Of a stretch of DNA of 64,000 nucleotides, positions 23,401-34,208 are shown piece after piece. Positions within the stretch are counted from its first letter, which is position 1, and the number at the start of each line of letters is the position of its first letter. The stretch comes from Spisula solida (Eukaryota; Mollusca; Bivalvia; Venerida; Mactridae): NCBI GenBank assembly GCA_947247005.1, contig OX365948.1, positions 55,783,401 through 55,847,400 of the forward strand, read 5' to 3'. The notes below the pieces were generated by a model. The model searched no databases, was not told where the DNA came from, and was given only the letters and a program-made list of their open reading frames with translations. A program made the position numbers and the translations under genes.

Positions 23401-25823
23401 GGACCAGCAATACAAGTTACAATAACAGTTCCAAACAAGAAATACGACATTCAAGTAGATGTAGTGTCAACATTGCCGTATCCAATGAAATATTTTAATT
23501 CTAAGCGAACACGCATTGTTAAGAAATTGGACGAACTACCAAAAACAACAGGAGATGAGGCTGGAACAGAGTTATGTCTTGTTCCGAAATTCGACCAAGC
23601 TTGGAAATTGTCATTTTCTAAGTTTGAGAACAACATTCTTGATTCATTTTACGATGGAGATGATAGTGACGATGATGATTATGACTGCAAGAAGGATTGC
23701 TTAAGACTTGCGAAGCATCAACTGCTCGAATGGAAGAAAAAAGACCGTATCAAATTGAGGCACATTTCCTCCTACTTATTGAAGGTGACGAATGTTCTAT
23801 TTATTGAATATCTATGGAGCCATATAACTGCCACCACATAAATTTTAATTTACAAGTTTTTCGTGAAATTCACGAGGGATTTCATGAAAACAGAAAAATA
23901 ACATGAATGCAAGATAAATAACTTAACGTGAAAAATAGCCAGTTGCTGCTTCGATCTGCCACAACATTCCTGTTATATTTTTTTAAGAAACCAACTAACT
24001 TTTCACGAAAGTGTATTATTTTTCACGAAGACATTTTTACGTTTCGCGAAACTTTTCATGAAAGTCGATTATTTTCACCAAGACATCTTAACGTTTTGCG
24101 AAACATTTTTATGCTTTCATGAAAAACTTATTTAGTTTCGTGAAAGCATCAACTTTATGTAATGTCAGTTCAGAGCACTAACAAGCAGAATTCCGTGTTA
24201 AGATAATTTATCTGTCTTCATGATAAATATATATTTTCATGAAATATCCCATAACCTTTACGAAAGTTTTCATGAACTCTTTAAGTTAAGTGGTGGTAGT
24301 TATATGGCTTCATAAATATCAAGTCAAGCCAAGTCAATTTATTCAATTGGAAAAGCAATTAAGTCCATTGCTAAGTAAACATATAAACAGATAAAAAGAC
24401 AAATGTATCAATATTTACATAACTGGTTAACAAAGGAAACGTCTTTATTTCCGTGTGTCTAAGATAAGCATGGTTTAATGTTACATTACTGATACATGTA
24501 TTTCACAAACAGATCATAATTCACCGGACACAGACAACAACTCTTGTCAGAAACAGAACAGCGCAGCACAAAAAACAAAATGACCTAAACAACGAAAAGG
24601 CACAATACATGTTACACAAAAAGAAACAACCACACAACACAAGGACAACTCTACTCCAAACTATGCCTGCAACCTGTGAATTATCGGACCGACTAACACA
24701 AAAAATGTTAAAACGTATTGCTAAAATAATTCGAGAATGCACGGGCGCCATCATCTTAACTCATCTAACTGCTAAAATAAAATGAAGTATTTCGATGTTA
24801 AGGTTTTCCCATTCTAGTAAGCCATATAAGTGTGTCCTATAAATATAATAGTATAGAGAAACCACAGCTTTCGCTATGGTATGAAATAAGAATAAATTAC
24901 AATTCGTAATGTTTTCAGTGCGTTAAAAATTGAACAAAACTGGCTGGTGTTATTCTGACACTAATTTACCCACGAGTTGTTGAACGACAACGTTGAGGAC
25001 CTCCACGACCAAGTGGTTTGCGGCCGTAAACTTTATCTCACATGAGCGATACCGAGTGAACCATAGATAGTCAGCACGTACCCAAAACACTCCCCCAGCC
25101 AAATCAAATTTTACCACTGTTTACTATCTTTGACAGGCTACTAAGTAATATCCGATTGGAAAAGTATCTGTCAAATCTGTAGCCGTGTAGGATTATTATT
25201 TACTAAAATGGTATATTACAGGTATCAGCGTGCGGCTACTATATTTTACTTTCAGGATGTATCACTGGGGAAGTAAGTAGTATGGTACGTGCTGACTGCA
25301 TGCGTATGGAGTGAACCTGTTGATACAATGATACCCAATACATTGATTACATACCTCGTTAACATCTGTCTTGATTGAAACAGTGTCTGTTTATACAGGT
25401 GTCATTCATACTGACTGACATGCTTCAAAAGTTTTACTGATTTTAGATTTTATACATTTTTATTTCGGTAAACATTCTACATTACACTAAATTGTATGCC
25501 TTGTTGTTATTCTATTGTAGACATTGCTGTTTCGAGCTTTGTCGAAGAAACGGAAGAAGAAGGACTGGTTGAGGAACTGTTTTGCGGAAAGATATTTGGA
25601 TATGCTGAATGATTTTGCTGAATGTGTTTCAGAAAGGGACATGCAAGAGTTTTTCAATGAAAGCGTTAACCTTCTTGAAAACAAAAGTAAATCGGCATTA
25701 GGGGCCATGAAGCTCTTGATTCAAAACGAAATCAAAAGCATGAAGAAAATTACAAATACGAAAAGGATAAAAATCCATAAAACAACACTTGAAACACCTG
25801 AATCATCGTGTGTGATATTGTAA
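17211..25823 (+). CDS. cGAS-like receptor (cGLR), complete, 416 aa, with C-terminal CaaX box
   Basis: Coding exons 17211-17486, 19425-19674, 23363-23784 and 25521-25823 join in frame to 416 residues. cGAS-like receptors bind foreign nucleic acid and make cyclic dinucleotides that activate STING. Visible features: helix, then G44-S45 of the nucleotide-binding loop; E57 and D59 in DEVDI (first two metal ligands); GPAIQVTI then D208 in QVDVV (third metal ligand); LVPK (247-250) and WKLSFSKFE (256-264), matching the YLVPK...WRLSFS block of vertebrate cGAS; CKKDCLRLAK (284-293); ISSYLLK (310-316); CFAERYLDML (336-345). The catalytic triad is complete, so activity is expected. The zinc-ribbon His and leading Cys of cGAS are absent; an acidic run (274-283) replaces them. 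A basic tail (391-403) precedes the last residues CVIL, a canonical geranylgeranylation signal. Mab21-like non-enzymatic relatives are less likely because the triad is intact. Ligand unknown. Confidence 0.92.
17649..18053 (+). mobile_element. Family A short inverted-repeat element, copy 3
   Basis: TTAA-flanked copy of the element at 11150-11555, here in cGLR intron 1, 160 bp after exon 1. Ends AGTCCCATTATGCC and ATAATGTGACT. Confidence 0.75.
18054..19424. other. cGLR intron 1 remainder; small inverted-repeat element at 19169-19388
   Basis: 19169-19388 is bounded by agcctaggtcccactg and its inverse cagtgggacctaggct, about 220 bp, rich in ccgat and non-coding. A block at 18382-18425 (ggaggggcacgtgacctgtt) recurs reversed near 35790-35840. 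A 61-codon ORF at 18507-18692 resembles nothing and is probably chance. Confidence 0.5.
19425..19674 (+). CDS. cGLR exon 2 (residues 93-175)
   Basis: The acceptor is ggtttcag, ending at 19424, and the donor is AAAGGAG|gtaagg. Phase is 0 in and 1 out. Encodes the stretch between the first two metal ligands and the third: a variable surface region, then YLKKYPIIRHKNHLTP and a Lys/Ala helix. Basic overall. Confidence 0.88.
19892..19967 (+). repeat. Family D repeat, left half, split by the foldback insertion
   Basis: ggtactttttcatcaatgca through tgcaaattggtgacacttatg matches the left half of the 28338-28545 copy. The right half resumes at 22056. It is therefore an older element interrupted by the 2.1-kb palindrome. 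Confidence 0.65.
19968..22050. mobile_element. Foldback (long palindromic) element in cGLR intron 2
   Basis: Ends tatggaacgcca...cttttgttga.gcttgtcat are inverted at the two extremities. The arms are degenerate tandem units of about 85-90 bases (acatgttaaattgttaaaa, atgtgaacttctcaac, gtggtaaattgttaaaatat) in opposite orientation on either side of a short centre (about 21330-21355). The innermost ~60 bases (tgtatgacgtcatcaataac, cgtaagttcctcc) are almost perfectly inverted. The left arm is about twice as long as the right. TTATG flanks both sides (19963-19967, 22051-22055) as a probable 5-bp target duplication, and it splits a family D repeat. A 226-codon frame at 20047-20727 is only the repeat read through and is not called a gene. 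Confidence 0.8.
22056..22204 (+). repeat. Family D repeat, right half
   Basis: ggtttgtaggagtttattaa through gatatccgtaagagcg and aaaacagtacc. The end is the inverse of the family's left end (ggtactgtttt), giving the element its inverted termini. Confidence 0.65.
22230..23262 (-). mobile_element. Mariner-like transposon relic in cGLR intron 2
   Basis: The left end TACGAGGGTTGATCGGGAAG is inverted at the right end (TACGAGGGGTGATCGCGAAG on the reverse strand), both continuing TTCGTGTAATTT and flanked by TA. On the reverse strand around 22500-22640, a frame-broken RRKTIRLIVSELEKSPL and ELGMRKI resemble the second helix-turn-helix of mariner transposases. No catalytic DD block is found; dead or non-autonomous. 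Confidence 0.7.
23363..23784 (+). CDS. cGLR exon 3 (residues 176-316)
   Basis: The acceptor is ccattatag, ending at 23362, and the donor is TTGAAG|gtgacg. Phase is 1 in and 0 out. Encodes GPAIQVTITVP, the third catalytic acid D208, LVPK, WKLSFSKFE, then an acidic loop (274-283, eight of ten residues Asp) exactly where vertebrate cGAS has its zinc ribbon, then CKKDCLRLAK and ISSYLLK. Reading on past the donor would give a short nonsense tail, so the splice is preferred. Confidence 0.92.
23866..24275. promoter_or_regulatory. Cluster of TTCNNGAA palindromes in cGLR intron 3
   Basis: About ten copies of TTCNNGAA (as TTTCATGAAA, TTTCACGAAA, TTTCGCGAAA, TTTCGTGAAA) lie within roughly 410 bp, starting about 80 bases after exon 3. 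TTCnnGAA is a building block of heat-shock elements and is close to STAT-type sites. It could equally be a decayed tandem repeat; no regular period is obvious. Confidence 0.4.
24276..25520. other. cGLR intron 3 remainder, no gene seen
   Basis: AT-rich, with short ORFs of no resemblance. The canonical acceptor ttctattgtag ends it at 25520. Confidence 0.5.
25521..25823 (+). CDS. cGLR exon 4 (residues 317-416) with CVIL terminus
   Basis: Phase 0 in; TAA at 25821-25823. Continues the helical lobe: TLLFRALSKKRKKKDW, CFAERYLDML and a long helix to NEIKSMKKI (385-393), where vertebrate cGAS roughly ends. An extra tail of 23 residues follows, basic (NTKRIKIHK), then ETPESS and C413-V-I-L. The same reading frame continues past the stop into LINE-like sequence. 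Confidence 0.9.
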   Translation, partial: TLLFRALSKKRKKKDWLRNCFAERYLDMLNDFAECVSERDMQEFFNESVNLLENKSKSALGAMKLLIQNEIKSMKKITNTKRIKIHKTTLETPESSCVIL

Positions 25824-25834
25824 AGTGATTGTCT

Positions 25835-28042
25835 GTCACGACATGAATTTTGGAGACAAGTTAAGATGCGTAAAAGAGCATCAAAATCAGACACTGGTAC
25901 AGGTATCTGCTTTAATGGAACAACGTAAAGGGACCGTGAAAATCTAACCGAACAGTGGAAAATGTATTTCAGCAACTTATACTCGCCAGCTGTGTGTTAA
26001 CAGTTTGATGATACATGGAAACATCACGTTGAGGAAACAGTAGATTCTTTATTCAGTGACGTAACACCGGCCACGAATGCAATTGTGACGCCAGACATTG
26101 TAGAGAGTGCTATTCGGTCACAACCTAAACGTAAAGCGGCTGGAGATGATTGTGTGCTGTAAGAACATTGAGATATAATGCTTTCTTCTTTGGCAAACTT
26201 ATTTACATCTATGTTACGGACCGGATTCGTCCCAGATGCTCTGAATCGTGGCTTAATCATAACACTTCATAAAGGCGGCAAGAAAGCAAAAGACAATCCA
26301 GATAATTACCGAGCCATCACTCTGTCGTCAACCATCTTGAAATTATATGAAACAACATTGCTTGAAAGGTGCAAAGACAGTTTAATGTTGAACATTAGTC
26401 GACAACAGGGAGGTTTTCACGAGCAGCTGGGTTGTATAATGCCTTCATTTGTATTGCGTGAATGTTTAAATTATTCCAGAGAATTGGACTCTAAAGTATA
26501 CATTTGTTGCTTGGATGGGAGACAAGCATTTGACTTCGTGTGGCATGCCGGACTGTTTTTCAAATTGCTAGAATGTGACATCGATATGACCACGTTAATT
26601 GTCCTAAGAGAACTATACAATTCAGCTACTGGTCGAGTAAAATACAAGGGTATGGTGTCCAATAGTTTTCAAATTCTCCAAGAAGCCCGACAAGGCGGGA
26701 AAAGGTTACCTTTGGTGTACCTAGTTTTCATCAACGGTCTCATCAGGGAACTTGAAGCAAGCAATTATGTTTATACGGATTGAAAATGTGCGCGCCTACT
26801 GTTGCTGATGATATGGTTCTTGTTTCATTGCCAAAGTCAGGATCTGTATATGTCATAGGTATGCATGTAAATGGAGATATATTTACAATACTAAAACATG
26901 TGCAATTATCAAGTTTTATGCCCCTTCTCAAACAAACTTTAATCCTACTTTCATACTCGGCAACGAACAAGTCAATGAATCAAAACAATACATGCATCTC
27001 GGTGTGAATTTGGACCAGAACATATCTACAATGGAAGACCATGAAACAGGCAAGCATTAAACTTAGAGGAACGTACTTGAACATTATAAATAGTGGTATT
27101 CATCCGTCTGCGAGCCCCAAAGCACTTAAAACCATATATGAGACTGTTGTAATACCCAAAGCTTTATATGACTGCGAACTGTGTAATTTCTATTCTAAAA
27201 CTGACATATCTAAATGGGAAATAGCTCACAGATTGTGTGTGAAACTAATACAGTCACTACATAGGAGTACTGATACAAAACTTTCGCTATGTTTGTAAAA
27301 TTGTGTAACCATCGAAACAATGATAGACTGTAAAAAACTGAACTTCTTCGGTCAATTAGCTAGACTACCCTAGAAATATCAAGCGAAGGAATAATTCATG
27401 AATAGGCTGATGCACTTTGTAAATGGAGACAAGCAGTCAAGAGGGTTCATTCCAGATGCTTATCGTTTGTTCTATAAATAGGATCTACAACACCACTTTG
27501 AAAATTATAACGAAACCGGCGTATTTCCCTCAAAATGTCAATGGAAGCATATTCTTCAAAAATATATAATAAATCGTGAACTCTTTGCAATATTGAACGA
27601 TATCTCATCATCAATTTAGCGACAGGTTAGCAGGAAATGTAGTGCGCGCTGATTGCTACAGTCCTTGTGGACAATTGCTAGATGTTCTTTATCTAAATGC
27701 ATCAAAAACACTTGTGCGACAATCATCAATGCAATGGCTAGTCTTATTTCAAGACAATTTATCAGACAATGTTCAAAATGCCAACTCCTTACTGACAACA
27801 TAGTCATGCATAGAGTTTGCCAGTGTCATGTTCTATATGAATCACATCGTAAGCTATGGGGTCATATTATAAAACTAAAACGACATTATTGGTTTACTGA
27901 GTTCTCTAAACTAGACAGTAAGACACAGAGCTTAGAGATATTTACTCTGGCGACTGCAAATGATAACACCTCTCTACAAAATGCAGACGTATCAAATGCA
28001 CTTGCACATATTATGAAGTCTGTGGTTGTTTGTGTGTTGTAA
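25835..28042 (+). pseudogene. Degenerate LINE (non-LTR retrotransposon) reverse transcriptase, 5'-truncated
   Basis: Broken frames in sense orientation. HEFWRQVKMRKRAS and LTEQWKMYFSNLYSP are the region before the RT. 26178-26783 holds the RT fingers and palm: GLIITLHKGGKK, NYRAITLSSTILKLYE, QQGGF, and CCLDGRQAFDFVWHAGLF with the first catalytic Asp. After a frameshift, PTVADDMVLVSL holds the ADD catalytic pair. Then come KLRGTYLNIINSGIHP, VVIPKALYDCELC, and C-terminal pieces to about 28042. At least four frame breaks make it non-functional. Clade not assigned. It begins only about a dozen bases after the cGLR stop codon, so the cGLR 3' UTR must be LINE-derived or very short. Confidence 0.85.
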
Positions 28043-28337
28043 TACGTCTGTATGAATGGTGAATGATATTGTCTTAGCAGACTATTCAGTAATCATAGTA
28101 ATGATGTTCTTGTTTTTCGATTTCGAATAAGATAGTCACACTATGTGAGTCTGAATTGGAACTACATGTATGTCATTTATGAAAGCAACAGTTTAACTAT
28201 GCAACACTCATCCGACATTTCATATATTTCGCTTTCGAATAAGATGGTCACAATATGAATATGCTGCTTACAAAGCTTGTATCTGTCCTGTGCATTATGT
28301 GCGCTTCAACGGTGTTATATACGTATCCATGGGTACT

Positions 28338-28545
28338 GTTTTATCAAAGCACTTACGGATATCTTAAACTTACGTTCAAATTTAAATTGTTTATAATTAT
28401 TTAAAAACTGCAAATTAGGAACAAATGTGGTTTGTAGGACTTCATTCACTGAATCTTTATTAGTATTTCAACTCCATTTACCACACTTTACGGTTGTCAA
28501 AGTATTACAGAGAATTTAAATTTGATCGTAAGTTTAGGAGATAAC
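28338..28545 (+). repeat. Family D repeat, intact copy
   Basis: Uninterrupted counterpart of the copy split by the foldback element: ggtactgttttatcaaagca through aactgcaaattaggaac, ggtttgtaggacttcatt and gatcgtaagttta. Confidence 0.65.
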
Positions 28546-28741
28546 ACAAGCCTTTGTTGACAAATAAAAATGAAAAATCATGCATTTCTGATGTCAGTTT
28601 ATGTTCAATCTTTTGCATATTCACTTTTAATGATATACTCTTTAAATCTACACTGATAACAAGCGGTCAGTCGACCGTGAAGCGTTTATTTTATGCAAGT
28701 TTGTTTATTGATAAGTCTAGGGTTATCTCCGGCGAACTATA
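28537..28741. mobile_element. Family C inverted-repeat element (copy 1, left end truncated)
   Basis: ggagataacacaagcctttg at the left is inverted at the right as gggttatctccggcgaacta. The full copy is at 43246-43463. Confidence 0.65.
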
Positions 28742-31449
28742 CATTGTTTAAATATATATATATATAGATATAAAAAATGACGAAATGAGTATCAAAACTC
28801 AATTATTTAATCAAAACCCCAATGCATTTCGCCTTTAACAGGCTCTTCAGGGGTATCACAATATTACATTAATTATGAGTGTATCGGTATTATAATTATA
28901 TCACTGTATGTTGTGATAACTGTAATACGTACATATATAATATTTGTGTACCTGTCATTGTAAATATGCTTTGCTTGTCGATTCTGGAGGAAATAAAAGT
29001 TATATCTATTTTCTATCTACCTATGCATTGTATCGACATCATTTATTATCAGTGTTGGAAATGTGTGAAAAGTCAGTAAAGGATGAAATCAATAATCGAT
29101 TTTTTCATCGAGTTTAATAAATTCACCAATGTAATGTTCTTTTTATCACATGTTAGCCTTTTCCGGCCGAAACATAAAAAGCTACTTATTTTCACTATAA
29201 TAAACGCGCAACTTTGACGACGTCGCCTATCCTTTGAATGACGTCGCGTGATAGCTTTATTACACTAGTGCATTATCAAAAATAAATAATGACTTTATTA
29301 CGCTACCGCGACATCCAACATGTGATAAATAATTATAATACAAGTATATAAATTATGACGATTGCATGTGGTGTTGGCTTGGTGTTAAATCGTTATAAGC
29401 CCCGAGTACATAGACTCCTAAACCCCCAAATAGCACTATGATATTCAAACACATAACAACATACAGCCTTATACTATCTTCTATCGGCTTAATTTGCCCA
29501 AATCGTGAGGCAATCATTCTCAATCTCTCTATCAAATTTTCAAATTTACCGAGCAAATATTTTGCAAATTTGAAATGTTCAGAGAACGTAATGCAACATG
29601 TGCAATATTGTGATTAAATAACACAAAATTTGATGTATAAGTGCTAATTTGTCCAGCCTCACTCCAAAGTGTGCTTCATTTACGATTGCTGCAATGAATG
29701 CAACATTAATAAGAAATAATTGGACATAATTAATTCGGGAAACATTAGACACATATTTTTATCTGCTATCCCTATTCCACAGTAGTTGTTTAATCAAATT
29801 CATCACAATTTCGTGGTTGTATACATCACTGTTTGTGCGTATACATCCACTAGACTCGAATCTGCGTTAATAACAATAACAATTGCACTGTTATGCATTA
29901 TGCACCTATCAATGTTTTCCACCAGGGGGGCGGCTTTCTGACCCAGGGGAATTTGATCCTGTCACCCGAGCAGCCATATGTTATTTGTATATTATTATAT
30001 TTTTCAAAATAAAATATCAGCAAATGTAAGCAAAACTTATATCATGGCTATGGCAATTTACATTGATGTTAACAGAGGCGGTGTGGCTAAATCCGATGAT
30101 AATTGATGGGGTGTGTATATCCTGCACTGTATACATACAACTTTATTGTTCTTTACTTCGGTCAACGTGACCTCTATCGATTTTCTTGGGCGAGTTGTAT
30201 TAGAGTCCTCAACTTTAAAATCACAACACCGTGGTATTGATTTTTATTGGACATTTTAATCGGTTAGCATTGTAATACATTTAGACACGCCTTATGTTTA
30301 CAAAGTGATAGCCAATCACTGGCCAATGATATAACTCAGAAAGAAAACGCTTAACGCTTGGTTGTTTATTTTGTCTCGGGCTACGCCCTCGACAAAATAA
30401 GACAACCTCGCGTCTGCGTTCTCTTTCTATAACTTAGATTGCCGTTATGATAATTTTAAAGTTTCTAATGATTTCTAATGATTTGATGCTATTTTTAGTA
30501 AATCTTGTCAATTGCAACCGTTGAAATTGACAAGATTTACTAAAAATAGTATGTGAAATATACACAAATATATAAATAACATACGGATACTCTCTAGCAG
30601 GGTGTTTTCCGGACTCAAATAGTACAAATCTCTATAAATGGCCCAGTCTCGTTTTTACTAGTAGTGATCGAATAAAATATCACACGTAAGGTCTATGGGG
30701 GAAAATACATTGAGAGGTCAGGTGAGGTATAATAATATATAATAGTATTATTAAACGCTACAATAATATCAGAGTGGTTGTTTCACCATGAAATCGCGTT
30801 CGCAACAGTATTGAAACAAATCTACGACAAGTGGTACACTATTTGTTTCCATAGGAATAACGCATGGTAGTGCCAAGTCTGACAAAATAATATACAAGCG
30901 CGTCACAAACTTTGGCGCGGTCTACTTTCAAATTACTGCTTAGTGAAGACGCAGTTTGGTGAAAAATAGAACGTTCTTCAATAATTAGAAGACGGAAATC
31001 GAGCCCTCGGATTGGTCGAAAAATACGAGCGAACGCTAAATACACGATTCTTTATACAATATTCATTCTTATGCAAGATTTACGTGCTTGGGAACATACG
31101 TATATTCACATGGTCGGGGAAACAGATAACAAAACAAACTTAAGACCCTGTACGCACCTGTATAGGTCACACCTGTATGTACTGGGTAATCCTAATAACG
31201 GACCCGTCTTTTGAGAAGGGGAGGCATGCTTCAGGTTGAGTATCTATTACAACTGTGTACATCATTTGTTGTAGTATACCTCTAATCACAATGGGGATAA
31301 CGTATAGAACGGAAGTGATACCCCTGACGGTTTTTCGACTGTAAAATTCGTCGCTTCGGTAATTAAATCTTGATTTTTCTTTGTTTTGTAAGACGCTTTC
31401 AATGAAATCAACCAACCCACCGTACCCGGCCATGTCAAAACTGCATAAG
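28742..31449. other. Intergenic repeats, no gene seen
   Basis: 29095-29335 contains a block (gttagccttttccggccgaa, tgacgtcgcgtgatagcttt) repeated inverted at 39716-39915, bounded by inverted cacatgtt/aacatgtg. 30355-30430 is an imperfect hairpin around ctcgggctacgccctcgac. 30490-30545 is a 24-base inverted pair (ttttagtaaatcttgtcaat) with an 11-base spacer. No ORF with family resemblance. Confidence 0.5.
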
Positions 31450-34208
31450 TCATAAAGGAGATGACAAGATACCATCTTGGAATTATTGGCATCTGTGAAT
31501 GTAGATGGACAGGATCAGGTAGTACAGGGTCAATCCATCATTTACTCTGGCAGAAGTGATGACCAACATTCAGAAGGAGTCGCCATCATCATGAACAAAG
31601 ACTGTGCAAAGAGTTTAATCGAATGGGAACCCATTAACGAAATACTAATTAGAGCTCGATTCAACTCCAGCTATGCGAAAACAACAATTATCCAATGATA
31701 TGCGCCAACCAATGACGCTGAAGAAGTGGATAAAGATGCTTACTATGATGCCCTCCAAGTTCAGATCAGCCGTACACCACAACATGATGTCCTACTCATT
31801 ATAGGAGACCAAAACGCTAAGGTTGGGCATGGCAATGGTGAACATGAAAGATCTAAAGGACAGGGAGGATATGGAAGAATGAATGAAAATGGGGAGAGAT
31901 TGGCACATCTGTGCTCAAACAATGGATTTGTTATTGGAGGAACCTTGTTTAAACACAAAGACATTCATAAAGTAACATGGAACTCCCCAAATGGCCGTAA
32001 CAAGAACCAGATTTACCACATCATAATCAATGGAAAATGGCGAAGATCTCTGTTTGACACAAGAGCATGTAGAGGTGCAGATGTATACCGTGATAATCAC
32101 CTGGTTGTTGCCAAGCCCCAGCTGGAATTAAAAAAGGCTGATTCTACAAACAGACCTGGAAGAAAAATCTTCAATGTTAAACGCCTAAGAGAACCAGAAA
32201 TCAAACGAAAATTTACCATAGGACACAGAATAGATAAAATAACCCTATAGAACAGAAATGCGAGAACATCAAAAAGGTTTACCAGGAAACTAGTGGAAAG
32301 ACTATTGGATATCGCAAATGAAACAAAACAGATTGGTTAACAGCAGATACAATGAAAGTAAGTAAAGAAAGGGGACAGCTAAAAGAAAAAGTCCTCAGCA
32401 CCAGATCTACCAGACTAAAAGAACAGACACAGAAACTCTTAATGAGAACAATAAAGAAGTAAAGAAAAGCGCAAGAAATGACAAAAGGAAATACCCCGAG
32501 GAGCAAGCTGAAGAGGCAGAAAAGGCAGCAACAAGGGGAGATCTAAGCACAGTCTACAAGATCACAAATACACTGTGTGGCAAGTAAAAACAACCACCCC
32601 CAGTAAAGGACCAGAATGGGAAAGAACTAACAACTGAAAGGGAACAGGCAACACGATGGGTTGAGCACTTTAAATATGTGCTTAACAGACTGGATCCTAC
32701 AGTCTTACTAGTATTTGAAGGTACAACACAAATGGAAAACCTAGATATAAACACCAATCCACCATCAAAGGCTGAACTATCCAAAGCCATACAGTCACTG
32801 AAAACAGACAAAGCTGCGGACATTGGTGGAATTCCGGCTGAACTAGTTAAAGCAGATGTTGAAACAGCAACTGAAGAATTACACAGTCTCTTCAACAACA
32901 TCTTGGAAAAAGCAAATATACCAAAATGACTGGACAAAAGGTCTTATTGTAAAACTGGATAAAAAAGGTGATCTTGGTAACTGTGGCCATAGGAGAGGGA
33001 TGACATTATCATATGTTCCAAGTAAATTTTTCTGTAGAATACTCTTAAACAGAATTAGTGAAGAATTAGACAAAACGTTGAGGCAGGAGCAAGCTGGATT
33101 CAGGAAAGGTAGAGGTTGTGTAGACCAAATTTTTACCCTAAAGAACATCATAGAACTATGTATTGAATCGAAGACACCCTTGTACCTAACCTTTATTGAT
33201 TTCAAGAAAGCATTCGACAGCATAAATAGAGACATACTCTGGACAATTCTTTCATCATATGGAGTGCCTGAAAAGATAGTAACCCTCATTAAATGCTTCT
33301 ATACCAACTTCGAATGTGCAGTTCTACTTAACAACAATGCTACAGATTGGTTTGCTGTCACTTCCTAGTAGTCAGTCATCGATTGGGTTATGAAGAAAAC
33401 ACATAACCAAAGAAGAGGTATTACATGGTCCATGTTTACAACGCTAGAAAACCTTGACTTCGCTGATGATATAGCTATCCTGTCATCCGAATTGGATCAT
33501 ATGCAAGAAAAGACAAATCGCCTTAGTCACTATGCAAGCCAAGTTGGACTACAAATCAACGCCAAAAGACCCAAGAAATGCGCTTCAATACCACACTCAA
33601 TACAAGACTATATGCTAAATAACACCGAAATTGATCAGGTTGAAAATTTCACCTACTTAGGCTCACTTGTCAGCACCACTGATCCAACATGCAAAGACAT
33701 CAAGAACAGATTATCAAAAGCACGATACGCATTATACAGATTACGTCAAATTTGGAAGTCTAAGCAGTACATCAGAAAAACAAAAATAAGAATCTACAAC
33801 AGCAATGTAAAAAAACTAGACATGCAGTCACTGTCAACATTCCACCACAGCCGCCTACGGCAAATCTGCAGAATATTTTGGCCAAACAGAATATCCAACA
33901 AACAACTTCTCGATCTGACAAATTCCACCTGCATCATCCAACAAATACGACAGAGACGCTTTCGATGGCTAGGACATGTCTTCAGAATGCCAGAATGCCA
34001 TTAGCTCTCCGATGGACAACTCAGGGAAATAGACCAAGAGGAAGACCGAAGACTACCTGGCAAAGAACGATAGAAACCAAACTAAGAGAGATATGACTAT
34101 CCTGGGGAGAGGCAGAAAACAAAGCGAAGAACAGGGCTGTTTGGAGAAATCTTGTGGCGACCTTACGATCCGAACCTGATTGAAGAGGATAAATAGTAAG
34201 TAAGTAAT
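31450..34208 (+). pseudogene. RTE-like LINE relic (endonuclease plus reverse transcriptase), several frame breaks
   Basis: Endonuclease part: GIIGICECRW-like start near 31480, SEGVAIIMNKD, then after a stop YAPTND and LLIIGDQNAKVG (catalytic GD.N), NGFVIGGTLF, VTWNSPNGRNKNQI. The linker is Lys/Glu-rich. RT part: DKAADIGGIPAELVK, GLIVKLDKKGDL, CGHRRGMTLSYVPSK, RQEQAGFRKGRGCVDQI, YLTFIDFKKAFDSINR (first catalytic Asp). A deletion near 33368-33390 removes the segment before LDFADDIAILS (catalytic DD). The C-terminus has RQRRFRWLGHVFRMP. It ends in a short (TAAG)n tail, as RTE-type elements do. Stops at 31696, 32248, 32927 and 33366 disable it. Confidence 0.85.

Noticed and set aside
31450..34208. 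Functional reverse transcriptase gene
   Set aside because: Several stops, a frameshift and a deletion before the catalytic FADD block make it a relic.
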